From a bacterium (lineage in GTDB: Bacteria > B130-G9): a stretch of DNA of 64,000 bases. Positions 1-7,905 of the stretch are shown here, in pieces. Position numbers and translations under genes: made by a program. Numbering within the stretch: position 1 is the stretch's first letter; every line of letters begins with the position of its first letter. The notes beneath the pieces were generated by a model. The model searched no databases and was not told where the DNA came from. It saw only the letters and a program-made list of their open reading frames with translations. The stretch lies in assembly GCA_035527515.1 (NCBI GenBank), contig DATLAJ010000146.1, positions 1-64,000 of the forward strand, written 5' to 3'.

Positions 1-20
1 GGGCAGAAGCTCTTGCCCGA

Positions 21-130
21 AGGGCAGACCATGGGTAGCCGCAGGCGTAGCCTGACGGTGCGAATACCGCCACAATCCCCCTCCCCGTTGCGTTGCACGC
101 ACGGCTACCCACGGTATCCCCTGTCGGGGA
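21..130 (-). repeat. REP-like inverted-repeat element, family 1 (solo copy)
   Basis: Two arms, about 26-58 and 82-130, carry the core GGGTAGCCG in opposite orientations. The same arms surround and follow the transposase at 61673-62122, there in the other orientation. The right arm carries the complement of the GATACCGTGGGTAGCCG half and the left arm the complement of the CAGGC..GCCTGCGGCTACCC half. The copy has no coding content, so it looks like a non-autonomous derivative of the transposase element about 61 kb away in this window. Confidence 0.7.
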
Positions 131-988
131 TTACAGCCTGCACCCCTCGTTCGCACCCATTAGGTGAAAGAAGCAACAACTCGGCTTTCGATATGAACTC
201 CCGTGCCTATGTGGCGGCCAGCTTCAGAGCTCAACTTCAGAAACGATCAATCTGATTATTGGGAGCTTGGCTCAGCAGTTCCGCAGGAGTGGGTTGTTTA
301 GTGGTTTCGTGCTTCAACCGGTGGTGGTTTTTCTGAGAGTGACAGGATGTTGGGGTATAGCAGAGTCGCGATGGCGACTTCTGGTGGTTTGGGCAGGCCC
401 TGAGGCGTGATTTGCGGGCTGAGCGCACCGGTTGCATAACCGTCTTGCGTAGGGTTCCGAGGGCAGCTGACGTCGTAGTAATCGTAGCCATCCACCGCAA
501 CTGCCCGGTCTGGCGCGGTGGGGCCCGCGAGCATGCGCAGAAGGCACAGAACAATTCCCAGCCTTCAAGCCAGGAGAGCCGACGAGCCTCTACTCTGGCG
601 GTGAGAAGTTCGGAAAGAAGGAACCGCAGGGCGAGGATGTAGATGAAGAGAAGGACACTTGAGCAGTATGAGGATGGAAACGTTGATGTCCATGATACGA
701 CAATCCGGCCTCCCGCGAGATCTGTTTGAGTAAACGAAGATCACCGGCCCCCTGCGTCCGCGGATTGCTCCGGTGGGTCCGATCGTTGGGATTCGGCCCT
801 TTCGAGTTTGAGCTTCTTCGCACGGCCGAGATTGAGGCAGAGGCTTCGAAGGTCGGAGACTATCCTGAGCCTCCGGGAAATCGCATCTTTCGACATATCC
901 CGGCTAATCCCGCGACTCGTGGTCAGAGCCGTATTTACCCCGTTCTGGACAGCCTCGTTCAGTCGCCAGGCGGCCTGCTAAACAGAAG
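131..988. other. stretch without a convincing intact gene
   Basis: No reading frame here has a recognisable domain. The minus strand of 298-693 has protein-like segments in shifting frames (separate entry). A plus-strand frame at 726-1097 runs straight through the tRNA gene and is spurious. I see no promoter, repeat or RNA gene besides those listed. Confidence 0.5.
298..693 (-). pseudogene. possible frameshifted remnant of a small membrane-anchored protein
   Basis: Reading leftward from an ATG at 693, the first residues are MDINVSILILL. The hydrophobic character continues only after a frame change (VLLFIYILALRFLLSELL), followed by a charged stretch. A further frame change near 540-570 gives LAGPTAPDRAVAVDGYDYYD and a tail ending at a stop at 298-300. 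Hydrophobic N-terminus followed by soluble C-terminus suits a small inner-membrane-anchored protein that has decayed. No family is recognised, and chance reading frames remain a real alternative. Confidence 0.22.
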
Positions 989-1061
989 CGCGCCTGAGAG
1001 GATTCGAACCTCCAACCCCTGGCTCCGGAAGCCAGTGCTCTATCCATTGGGCTACAGGCGC
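989..1061 (-). tRNA. tRNA-Arg (anticodon CCG)
   Basis: The reverse complement folds as a 73-nt tRNA. The acceptor stem GCGCCTG pairs with CAGGCGC, the D arm contains AATGGATA, the anticodon stem CTGGC/GCCAG encloses loop TTCCGGA (anticodon CCG, reading CGG), and the T loop is TTCGAAT. The discriminator base is G and CCA is not encoded. One C-A mismatch occurs in the D stem. No other tRNA is adjacent, and it reads in the same direction as the next gene, mtaB. Confidence 0.93.
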
Positions 1062-1204
1062 AGAGAGTTTGAAATAACTCAACAGTTCAAATGCTAGACC
1101 CGCCCGTGCATGATGTCAAGTTGGCCGAAATTCTTGCATTGGTCTTAATCGGCCCGATCCGCCGGGGAACTGTGCAGACCTGGCTCGACGCATGAGTGAG
1201 GCGC

Positions 1205-2527
1205 TCAGCGATTGAGCAGTCTTCCCACAATTGCGGATTCCGTCACAGAGAGAATCCTTGCGGGGAGAATCTGCCCCGTCGAGGCATCGTCCGCATCGAC
1301 TGACACGTTGAGGTAGTTGTCCGAGAGCGCCACGCGCTTGCCAGACCTGTCGTCGGTTTTTTTGAGCACAAGCACGTTCAGTGTGTTTCCAACCAACGTT
1401 TGGGCGAAGTTGAGCCTTTTTGTGCGACTTAGACGCCGAAGCAACCTGCTGCGCCTCTTGACCTCTTCCGAGAGGATCAGCTGGCTTTGGGAGTAGCGTT
1501 TGGCGGCAGGTGTGCCCGGCCGAACCGAGTAGGAGAAGACGTGCAAATACGATAGGTCGATGTCTTGTATGAACTGCATTGTCTCACGGAAGCTGGCCTC
1601 GTCCTCGGCCGGGAAGCCGACAACTAAGTCCGCACCGATACACATTTGGGGGCACCTGGTCTTGAACCAGTTGACCAGTTCTCTGTAATCGGCCGTCAAA
1701 TAGCGCCGGTTCATGGCTCTTAGAACGACGTCCGAGCCGCTCTGAAGCGGAATGTGGAGATGCCGACAGATTCTGTTGGACGAGACTATCGCCTCCTTCA
1801 GCTGCTCATCGAACTCCATCGGCTCGATCGAGCTCAGGCGGATGCGGCGGACGTTTGTGCTCTCAAGTATGCGGCTGAGCAAGGTTACCAGGGTAGGCCC
1901 AGCCACAAGATCGACGCCATAAGTGCCCAGGTGCGTTCCACAGAGAACGACTTCCTGATAACCTCTGTCCACCAATGTTTGTATCTGATCTATTACCCAG
2001 TCAGGCGACATGCTGCGGTTCGGGCCTCTCGCCGTTGGGATAATGCAGTACGCGCATTGCGAATCGCAGCCCTCCTGAATCTTCACAAAGGCGCGAGAAT
2101 AATTGAAGAACCGCTCGATCATCGGGTATTGGTCAGTCGGTGCCGACTCGACCGGCTGCCAGACAGGCGCCTCCACAGCGCGGTCGCGTAGGAGGCGCCG
2201 AAGCAGGGAGACGATGCGCGTCTTCTCTTTGTTGCCTATCGCAACGTCAACCCCTGGAATCGAGGCGATCTCCTGGGGCGCCACTTGGCTGTAGCAGCCT
2301 GCGACCACAATCAGGGCGTCCGGGTTGAGTCGTTGGGCGCGCCTGATGGCTGCTCGGCTCCTGCGGTCGGTCTTGGCTGTAACCGTGCAAGTATTGATGA
2401 TATAGACGTCCGATGGCCGGCTAAAATCGATTATCTCAAGGCCCGCCTTCTCCAGCTGCGCCGCCATTGCAGCGCTCTCAAATTGGTTCAACTTGCAGCC
2501 AAGTGTGAAGAACGCAACAGTTGTCAT
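1205..2527 (-). CDS. mtaB: tRNA t6A37 methylthiotransferase MtaB
   Basis: Radical-SAM methylthiotransferase of the MiaB/RimO/MtaB family, which adds a methylthio group to t6A37 in ANN-decoding tRNAs. The N-terminal UPF0004 domain carries the three cluster cysteines C11 (GCKLN), C47 (NTCTVT) and C78 (GCYSQ). The radical-SAM CxxxCxxC is C154-C158-C161 (CDSQCAYC) and a TRAM-like tail follows. The GCKLNQFES start and the length of 440 residues are typical of MtaB rather than MiaB. It appears monocistronic. TrmO at 58314, the other t6A37 modifier in this window, is far away. Confidence 0.93.
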   Translation of the reverse strand: MTTVAFFTLGCKLNQFESAAMAAQLEKAGLEIIDFSRPSDVYIINTCTVTAKTDRRSRAAIRRAQRLNPDALIVVAGCYSQVAPQEIASIPGVDVAIGNKEKTRIVSLLRRLLRDRAVEAPVWQPVESAPTDQYPMIERFFNYSRAFVKIQEGCDSQCAYCIIPTARGPNRSMSPDWVIDQIQTLVDRGYQEVVLCGTHLGTYGVDLVAGPTLVTLLSRILESTNVRRIRLSSIEPMEFDEQLKEAIVSSNRICRHLHIPLQSGSDVVLRAMNRRYLTADYRELVNWFKTRCPQMCIGADLVVGFPAEDEASFRETMQFIQDIDLSYLHVFSYSVRPGTPAAKRYSQSQLILSEEVKRRSRLLRRLSRTKRLNFAQTLVGNTLNVLVLKKTDDRSGKRVALSDNYLNVSVDADDASTGQILPARILSVTESAIVGRLLNR

Positions 2528-2884
2528 GATTTAAGTCCTGAGTGCGAAATCACGGCGCTCCAGCAGCGTATGGAGCAGTCCTACAGATACCTACCCATTC
2601 ACGGTTTTTCCTATGCATAGATCAACACTAATACAGAAGTGCGAGTTTTTCGCTCGGTGTTCTTTTTGTTTTTTTGCGGTTGTGCTGATTGTTTCTTACA
2701 CTGTTAGGAAACTGAAATCGAGCTCTATGAAAATAACGCTCGAAAGATTAGAGATATGGGCGTTCACCACTATAGCCGGGCCGTTATTGTTTATTTGAAT
2801 GCTAAAAAAGTACTTGACTTTTTACGATAGAGACCAAAGGATTAAGATGAGTAGGTAGCTTGATCAATCGGATCGGGGATCGAG
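2528..2884. other. AT-richer intergenic region upstream of the beta-lactamase-fold gene
   Basis: This 357-base gap is visibly richer in A+T than its neighbours and separates divergent genes, so it should hold promoters for both. TTGACT at 2814-2819 resembles a -35 box, but no good -10 box lies 16-18 bases downstream. A 61-codon frame at 2613-2798 has no recognisable features. No hairpin or repeat was seen. Confidence 0.4.
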
Positions 2885-4105
2885 ATGATGCAGAGCAGAG
2901 CGCTTCACTATTTTGCTCAGCTGCATGAGTTTGTTGATTCGGCAATCGATCAGCGCGTCTTTGGGGGGGTCGTTTTCTTCGTCAAACGCGAGGGTGATTG
3001 GATACTTCATAGCGCCAAAGGTTTTCTGGATACTGGTTCAGAAGACACTCCGATGGACGAGGACATCATCTTCGACGTTGCTTCTCTCACTAAGGTACTA
3101 GTTACCACACCTTCAATAATGCTCCTTCAAGAGGCTGGCGAGCTCTCGATCGATGACCCAGTGGCCGATTACATCGAAAGCTTCCGCGGCACAGAGAAGC
3201 TCTCCGTTACAATCAAAGACCTCCTTACGCATTCGTCCGGCCTGCCGGCGTGGGCGCCTCTTTATGTTTTTGCTGACGACAAGAAGACCGCGATCGAGTT
3301 CATCAGCCACCTTCCTCTCCAGTATAGCCCCGGGGAGGAGATCAAGTACAGCTGCCTCGGTTTTATACTTCTGGGCGGAATAGTTGAACTAGTCTCTAGC
3401 CAGAACCTCGCGGAGTTTGCACGCGAGCACATATTTGAGCCGCTTGGCCTGCGCCAGACTTTCTTTCATCCTCCGCGTGACTTTTTCAGCCGGATCGCTC
3501 CGACTGAGCACGGAAACGTGTTCGAACAGGCTAAGGCCGCTCGGTTTGTTGAGGAGTTCTCGACCGTGGCGTCTCAGGACAGCTGGCTGATGCCTCGGCT
3601 GAGTCAAGCCGAGAAGCGGCTCAACTCGATGAGGCGCGATGGACTCATAAGAGGTGAGGTGCACGATTCTAACGCGCACTTCCTCGGTGGCGTAAGCGGC
3701 AATGCTGGCCTTTTCAGCTGCGCCTCGGACATCGTGAAGATGGCCGAGCAGTTTCTCCCGGGTGTTAGCAGTCGCGAGAAAAAAGCGATTCTCTCGCCCG
3801 AGAGCATCAGGCTGACCATAACCCCGCAAAAAGAGGTGGGTGGTGAGCGCCGAGGGCTGGGCTGGCAGCTGATCAAGGGCAACGGTACAAGCGGCGGCCG
3901 CGTGATGTCCAAGAGCGCATTTGGCCACACCGCGTTTACCGGTTGCAGCCTTTGGATTGACCCTCTGCGCGAGCTTGCCGTGGTCCTACTGTCAAATGCC
4001 GTGTGCCCCAGATATCAGCCGGGGCCGATGACTGCTTTCAGGCCAGCTTTCCACGATCTCGTCGTGAAGTTCTCCGACTGCATCTTCACGCCAGCCCACG
4101 CCTAG
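2885..4105 (+). CDS. serine hydrolase of the beta-lactamase / class C PBP family
   Basis: A 406-residue member of the beta-lactamase (PF00144) family, which includes esterases, D-aminopeptidases and class C penicillin-binding proteins. The catalytic SxxK is S67-L-T-K70 (ASLTKV). The second motif is Y155-S-C (YSCLG), and an HTAFTG motif near residue 348 replaces the usual KTG/HTG box. HSSGLPAW following the DLLTH stretch is typical of the family. No signal peptide is visible, so a cytoplasmic or unconventional location is likely. The start is the first of two tandem ATGs after a G-rich sequence. The substrate is unknown, and nothing indicates antibiotic resistance. Confidence 0.85.
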   Translation: MMQSRALHYFAQLHEFVDSAIDQRVFGGVVFFVKREGDWILHSAKGFLDTGSEDTPMDEDIIFDVASLTKVLVTTPSIMLLQEAGELSIDDPVADYIESFRGTEKLSVTIKDLLTHSSGLPAWAPLYVFADDKKTAIEFISHLPLQYSPGEEIKYSCLGFILLGGIVELVSSQNLAEFAREHIFEPLGLRQTFFHPPRDFFSRIAPTEHGNVFEQAKAARFVEEFSTVASQDSWLMPRLSQAEKRLNSMRRDGLIRGEVHDSNAHFLGGVSGNAGLFSCASDIVKMAEQFLPGVSSREKKAILSPESIRLTITPQKEVGGERRGLGWQLIKGNGTSGGRVMSKSAFGHTAFTGCSLWIDPLRELAVVLLSNAVCPRYQPGPMTAFRPAFHDLVVKFSDCIFTPAHA

Positions 4106-4239
4106 ATCTCGCATTTTACCTTGTTGTTTCTACTGCAACGAAGTATATTTTCAATCTTGGTGTTTTGCATCAGTAACTGCGTCCTGCTCATTGTGGGCGG
4201 GCGCTTGTAACATCAACTTCCCTGAAAGGAGGCAGAAAG

Positions 4240-5457
4240 ATGAGAGCAGCGGTTGTCCTTCTAGGCTCTGCACTGGTTCTGGCGCTGTGGACGATAGCGC
4301 TGGCTGAGCCAACGGTAACTATCTACACCGACGCCGACACATATCAGTCCGGCGACACGATCGAGGTCACGTTAGGTGTAGAGAACCCAGACGGCTCTAC
4401 GACGCTTGACTTATGCATCGGCTTGCTGATGCCTGACGGGAGCATATACACCATGGGGCCGTCCGGCTGGGTCCAGACAATAGTGCCCTGGAACGCGGAG
4501 GTAAGGATGCCTGGCCAGTTCGACATGACAGCACACTTCCGCTTCGAGGTTCCTTCAGTGCTGCCTGCGCCGCCGATTAGCCAAGGTGGGGAATACTACT
4601 TCGCCTCGCTCTGCTTAGACCCTGGGACTTGGGGCTGGGCCAGCAATTTTAGCCTTGCGCCTTTCAGCTACAGTTCAGGCGGCCCTTCGACGGACGTTAC
4701 GATGGTGCCTATTGCCGCCGGGTCGTTTCTGATGGGCTCTCCGGACGACGAGTTGAGACGAGATCCGGACGAGGGGCCGCAGCGGACGGTGAATATCTCG
4801 GCGTTTCAGATGTCGGAGACGGAGGTAACGCAGAAGCAGTTTGAGGACGTGATGGGCTGGAACGACTCTTACTTCAGCGGCGATGACCATCCGGTTGAGC
4901 GAGTTACCTGGTTTGACTGCGTATCGTTCTGCAACGAGTTGTCCGAGGCTGACGGCTATACGAAGTGCTATACGATTTCAAACATAGGTTACGACGGGGA
5001 TCACATCACTTCAGCTGAAGTGACGTGCAACTTCGGCGCAAACGGCTACCGGTTGCCGACGGAGGCCGAATGGGAGTACGCTTGCCGCGCTGGGACGACG
5101 ACGCGGTTCTACACAGGGGATTCTGATCCCGATCTCCGCCGTGCAGGTTGGTATTTTAACAATTCGGGTCAAACGACACATCCTGTAGGCGAGAAGGAGC
5201 GGAACGCTTGGGGTCTGTATGACATGCACGGGAACGTATGGGAGTGGTGTTGGGACTGGTATTCATCACGTTATTATGGGACGCGGCCGGATCCGGATAG
5301 TGATCCGACGGGCGCCAGTAGTGGCGCCGTCCGGGTCCTACGCGGCGGCGGCTGGTACGGCCTCACCTGGAGCTGCCGTTCGGCTGGCCGCGACTGGCCC
5401 GAACCGGGGTACGGGTACTATGGCTACGGTTTCCGCGTGGCCAGGTCGTCTAATTGA
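4240..5457 (+). CDS. secreted formylglycine-generating-enzyme-fold (SUMF1) protein
   Basis: The N-terminal signal peptide probably ends at ALA (residue 22). Residues about 23-145 form a beta-rich domain of unknown type, and about 150-403 are an FGE-sulfatase domain (MVPIAAGSFLMGS, RLPTEAEWEYACRAG, GLYDMHGNVWEWCWDW, RGGGW). True formylglycine-generating enzymes use a cysteine pair near the C-terminus. Only the single C of SCRSAGR lies at that position here, so sulfatase-activating activity is unlikely and a binding or structural role is more plausible. A strong AAAGGAGG ribosome site precedes the ATG. It is probably a single-gene transcript, followed by hairpins. Confidence 0.88.
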   Translation: MRAAVVLLGSALVLALWTIALAEPTVTIYTDADTYQSGDTIEVTLGVENPDGSTTLDLCIGLLMPDGSIYTMGPSGWVQTIVPWNAEVRMPGQFDMTAHFRFEVPSVLPAPPISQGGEYYFASLCLDPGTWGWASNFSLAPFSYSSGGPSTDVTMVPIAAGSFLMGSPDDELRRDPDEGPQRTVNISAFQMSETEVTQKQFEDVMGWNDSYFSGDDHPVERVTWFDCVSFCNELSEADGYTKCYTISNIGYDGDHITSAEVTCNFGANGYRLPTEAEWEYACRAGTTTRFYTGDSDPDLRRAGWYFNNSGQTTHPVGEKERNAWGLYDMHGNVWEWCWDWYSSRYYGTRPDPDSDPTGASSGAVRVLRGGGWYGLTWSCRSAGRDWPEPGYGYYGYGFRVARSSN

Positions 5458-5488
5458 TCACTTGCCCACTTTGCTACTTGCGTCACCT

Positions 5489-5578
5489 GGCGAAGGGTCA
5501 AGAAGGGCGCAAGCCCAAGAAGACCCTTCGCCTGTCCTTATGAGGATTATGAGGAGGGGGAGTGATTCGCGCTCCCCC
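5489..5578 (+). terminator. two consecutive hairpins downstream of the FGE-fold gene
   Basis: Arms GGCGAAGGGTC (5489-5499) and GACCCTTCGCC (5522-5532) pair perfectly and enclose a smaller GGGC-GCAA-GCCC hairpin. A second hairpin, GGGGGAG (5556-5562) with CTCCCCC (5572-5578), follows. There is no long T tract, so these may be structural or weak terminators, and the second hairpin may belong to the adjacent repeat element. Confidence 0.5.
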
Positions 5579-5624
5579 GAATCCCACAGCTGAACGGGAT
5601 ATAGGGGAGGTGTCGGCCACAATT

Positions 5625-5692
5625 CCCCCATCTGAAGATGGGGGCTAGGACAATGATAGCCTTCTATATCGCCTCGGCTGAAGCCGGGCGAT
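5625..5692 (+). repeat. paired-palindrome interspersed repeat, family 2 (copy 1)
   Basis: Hairpin 1 is CCCCCATC/GATGGGGG at 5625-5644. A conserved linker follows (CTAGGACAATGATAGCC), then hairpin 2 at 5668-5692 (ATCGCC..CGGCTGAAGCCG..GGCGAT). The same order and linker recur at 12262-12331 and, inverted, at 20166-20234. It is non-coding and resembles REP/BIME or MITE elements. Confidence 0.75.
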
Positions 5693-5750
5693 AGTGCTGC
5701 CCGGCATGGTCCCGTGCGCCGGGCGGTGAGACTTTGCTGGATCGCCAAGC

Positions 5751-5784
5751 TCCTTCTTCGTGTGTTTTCGTGAACTTCGTGGAT
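5751..5784. repeat. short CTTCGTG-type interspersed repeat
   Basis: The segment TTCGTGAACTTCGTGGA here recurs at 45363-45379 in a similar intergenic context, each time preceded by a related TTCTTCGTGTGT or TTCTTGGTGTGT stretch. No coding potential. It lies between family-2 repeat copy 1 and the GT4 gene. Confidence 0.5.
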
Positions 5785-5897
5785 GCCCCCTCTTTTCGGC
5801 AGGCTGGAAAGCCCACCCTACACCCAGAGATCCCTCCTTCGTGGATTCCTCTACCGCTCCTTGAAAGCAATAGCCAGTGCCTGTTACGCTTGGAGGC

Positions 5898-6947
5898 ATG
5901 GCTAGACAGAAAAAAACAATCGCAATTGGCTTTCCGATCGTTCACTCAGTGCAGGGCGGCGCAGAGGTATTGGTGTCGTCGCTTCAGTCGGCGCTTGCTG
6001 GGAAAGGACACAATGTTTCCAGGATCGAGATTCCATTCAATTTCTCGCCCGCCAAGCAGCTGATAAGGGACTGCCTGGCCTGGCGTCTGCTCGACCTCAC
6101 CAAGAGCTACCTTTCGCCCTACGACATCTTCATCGCCACCAAGTTCCCGTCCTACGTCGCACGGCATCCCCAAAAGGTGGTTTATCTTATGCATCAGCAC
6201 AGGGAGGTTTACGAGCTCTGGGGCTCTCGATATAGCCAGCTTAAAAGCAGCGAGGAAGACCTCGGGATAAGAGACGCCATTATCTCGATTGATAATCGGG
6301 CTCTGGCCGAGGCCAAGTCCATCTTCACCATCTCTAAGCGAGTGAGTGAGCGGCTGAGGCGATACAACGGCCTCGAGAGCAAGGTTCTATATCCGCCTCC
6401 GAGGCTGGGCAACGTATTCCGATGTGAGGCTTTTGAGCCGTTCATCTTTTGTCCGGGGAGGTTGGAGCTTAACAAGCGACTGGACCTCGTGCTGGCTGCG
6501 CTCGCCAAGTGCAAGGTCAAAACCAGGTGCGTGATCGTGGGCAGCGGGCCGCAGGAGCGCGCGCTTAAGAAGCAGGCTAAGAAGCTCGGGCTCGGCGAGC
6601 GGGTCGATTTTGCGGGCTGGGTGGATGACAAGACGCTGCTCGATCTCTATGCGAGATGCGTGGGCGTGGTGTTCGCCCCGAAGGATGAGGATTTGGGGTT
6701 CATCACACTCGAGGCTTTCCTCTCGAAGAAGCCGGTAATCACGACCGAGAGTTCCGGGGCAGTGCTGGAGTTCGTTGAGGACGGGGTTACTGGATACGTG
6801 GCTTCTACAGGGCCCGATGCGCTCGCCGAGAAGATCGATCTTCTGGTGGCTCACCCGAAGCGTGCAAGAAAGATGGGCGAGGCGGGATACGAGACCGCGA
6901 GCAAGATCACCTGGGACTACGTCGTTGAGCACCTTGCGGAAGGATGA
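5898..6947 (+). CDS. glycosyltransferase family 4 (GT-B fold)
   Basis: A retaining GT4 glycosyltransferase. The N-terminal acceptor domain begins KTIAIGFPIVHSVQGGAEVL, with the family's GGAE motif. The C-terminal Rossmann domain has FCPGRLELNKRLDL and the donor-binding E-x7-E region EDLGFITLEAF. Length is about 349 residues. I placed the start at ATG 5898 because it matches the usual family start. A GTG at 5877 would add seven residues without a clear ribosome site. The stop overlaps a short repeated GGCGGAAGGATGAAG sequence that provides the ribosome site of the next gene. Acceptor and donor sugars are unknown. Confidence 0.88.
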   Translation: MARQKKTIAIGFPIVHSVQGGAEVLVSSLQSALAGKGHNVSRIEIPFNFSPAKQLIRDCLAWRLLDLTKSYLSPYDIFIATKFPSYVARHPQKVVYLMHQHREVYELWGSRYSQLKSSEEDLGIRDAIISIDNRALAEAKSIFTISKRVSERLRRYNGLESKVLYPPPRLGNVFRCEAFEPFIFCPGRLELNKRLDLVLAALAKCKVKTRCVIVGSGPQERALKKQAKKLGLGERVDFAGWVDDKTLLDLYARCVGVVFAPKDEDLGFITLEAFLSKKPVITTESSGAVLEFVEDGVTGYVASTGPDALAEKIDLLVAHPKRARKMGEAGYETASKITWDYVVEHLAEG

Positions 6948-6957
6948 AGGCGGAAGG

Positions 6958-7905
6958 ATGAAGGATGAAGGCGGAAGGCTGAAGTACTTCCTTCTCTGCT
7001 TAGCGATCTGCGTTCTCAGCGGTATCTTCGGCGGAGTTGTAGCTCTGAGGAAGGCGCAGTACGCGCCTGTGGACCGCTCAGTTGCCGTGGCACTTGCGTT
7101 TGCCCTTCCGGCCTGGTTTCTGCTGACAACGGCCGTGATGTTGGTGTGGAAGAGACGAGGCAACGGCACGTGGGAGCGAGCGGCGTTTTTCGATCTCTTG
7201 TTCTACGCCTTCTTGCCGGTGGCCGCTGGGAGCCTTTGCGGTCTGGACCTGGTTGACGAGCTGTCGATGATTCGGATATTCACCACCATCGCGGTCTTGA
7301 AAACGTTGGCGACGGTCTATTTCATGGCACGGACGAGCGATTCTGGTTCTGGGCGGTGGCCGGCCGCGCTGTTTGGGACGGTTCTGTCGCTTGGGGTGGT
7401 CCTGACAATCGTCGCCATTTCGGGCCAGAGAGAGCACATCAGGGCCGCGATCAAATTTGGGCCGGACGTCTATCTCACGAGAGAGCACTACACTTTAAGC
7501 GAGCCTGTCAAGGCCGGAACGTTCGCGAGAAGGGTTCGGGTCAAGACCGCTCTGGTGCATTCTGGCGGGATATTGCAGGACACAAAGATTGCTCACCTGA
7601 GGGTGACGGATACAACGGGTCGGCGCTACGATTTCCCCCTGCGAGCCGGCGTGGACGCCTGCGAGAAATGCTACGAGATCCCTAACACTCGCACGCACAT
7701 AAGGCACACAAGATCGCACGAGGGGGAATGCTCCGTGGAGTTTCTGGCTCACGGGCAGGCGTACATGGGGCGCAACTGCTCCGCCACATTCAGTTTTGGC
7801 AAACGCATTAAACCGAATCTGGTTGAGGTCTTCTTCTCGCTCGACGATCCCAAGCAGGGCCTACTCCGCATTTATCTAAGAAAAATACTGTTTCTCGATC
7901 AATGA
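6958..7905 (+). CDS. predicted inner-membrane protein of unknown function
   Basis: About 315 residues. Starting at ATG 6958 (MKDEGGRLKYFLL), there are four or more hydrophobic segments in the first 150 residues, followed by a soluble, probably periplasmic, domain with four cysteines (CEKCYEI, GECSVEF, GRNCSATF). No family recognised. The start follows GGCGGAAGG, eleven bases after the upstream glycosyltransferase stop, and the stop overlaps the next gene by four bases (ATGA). Translational coupling makes it a likely partner of the giant GT-C protein downstream. Confidence 0.7.
   Translation: MKDEGGRLKYFLLCLAICVLSGIFGGVVALRKAQYAPVDRSVAVALAFALPAWFLLTTAVMLVWKRRGNGTWERAAFFDLLFYAFLPVAAGSLCGLDLVDELSMIRIFTTIAVLKTLATVYFMARTSDSGSGRWPAALFGTVLSLGVVLTIVAISGQREHIRAAIKFGPDVYLTREHYTLSEPVKAGTFARRVRVKTALVHSGGILQDTKIAHLRVTDTTGRRYDFPLRAGVDACEKCYEIPNTRTHIRHTRSHEGECSVEFLAHGQAYMGRNCSATFSFGKRIKPNLVEVFFSLDDPKQGLLRIYLRKILFLDQ

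Noticed and set aside
726-1097. 123-codon plus-strand reading frame
   Set aside because: It reads through the antisense of tRNA-Arg; the peptide RIRTSNPWLRKP is the well-known spurious translation of a tRNA gene.
2613-2798. small plus-strand reading frame with hydrophobic residues
   Set aside because: No ribosome site, no recognised domain, and AT-rich composition makes chance hydrophobic codons likely.
2814-2848. sigma-70 promoter with TTGACT
   Set aside because: The -35 match is good but no convincing -10 box occurs at 16-18 bases, so I did not list it as a promoter.
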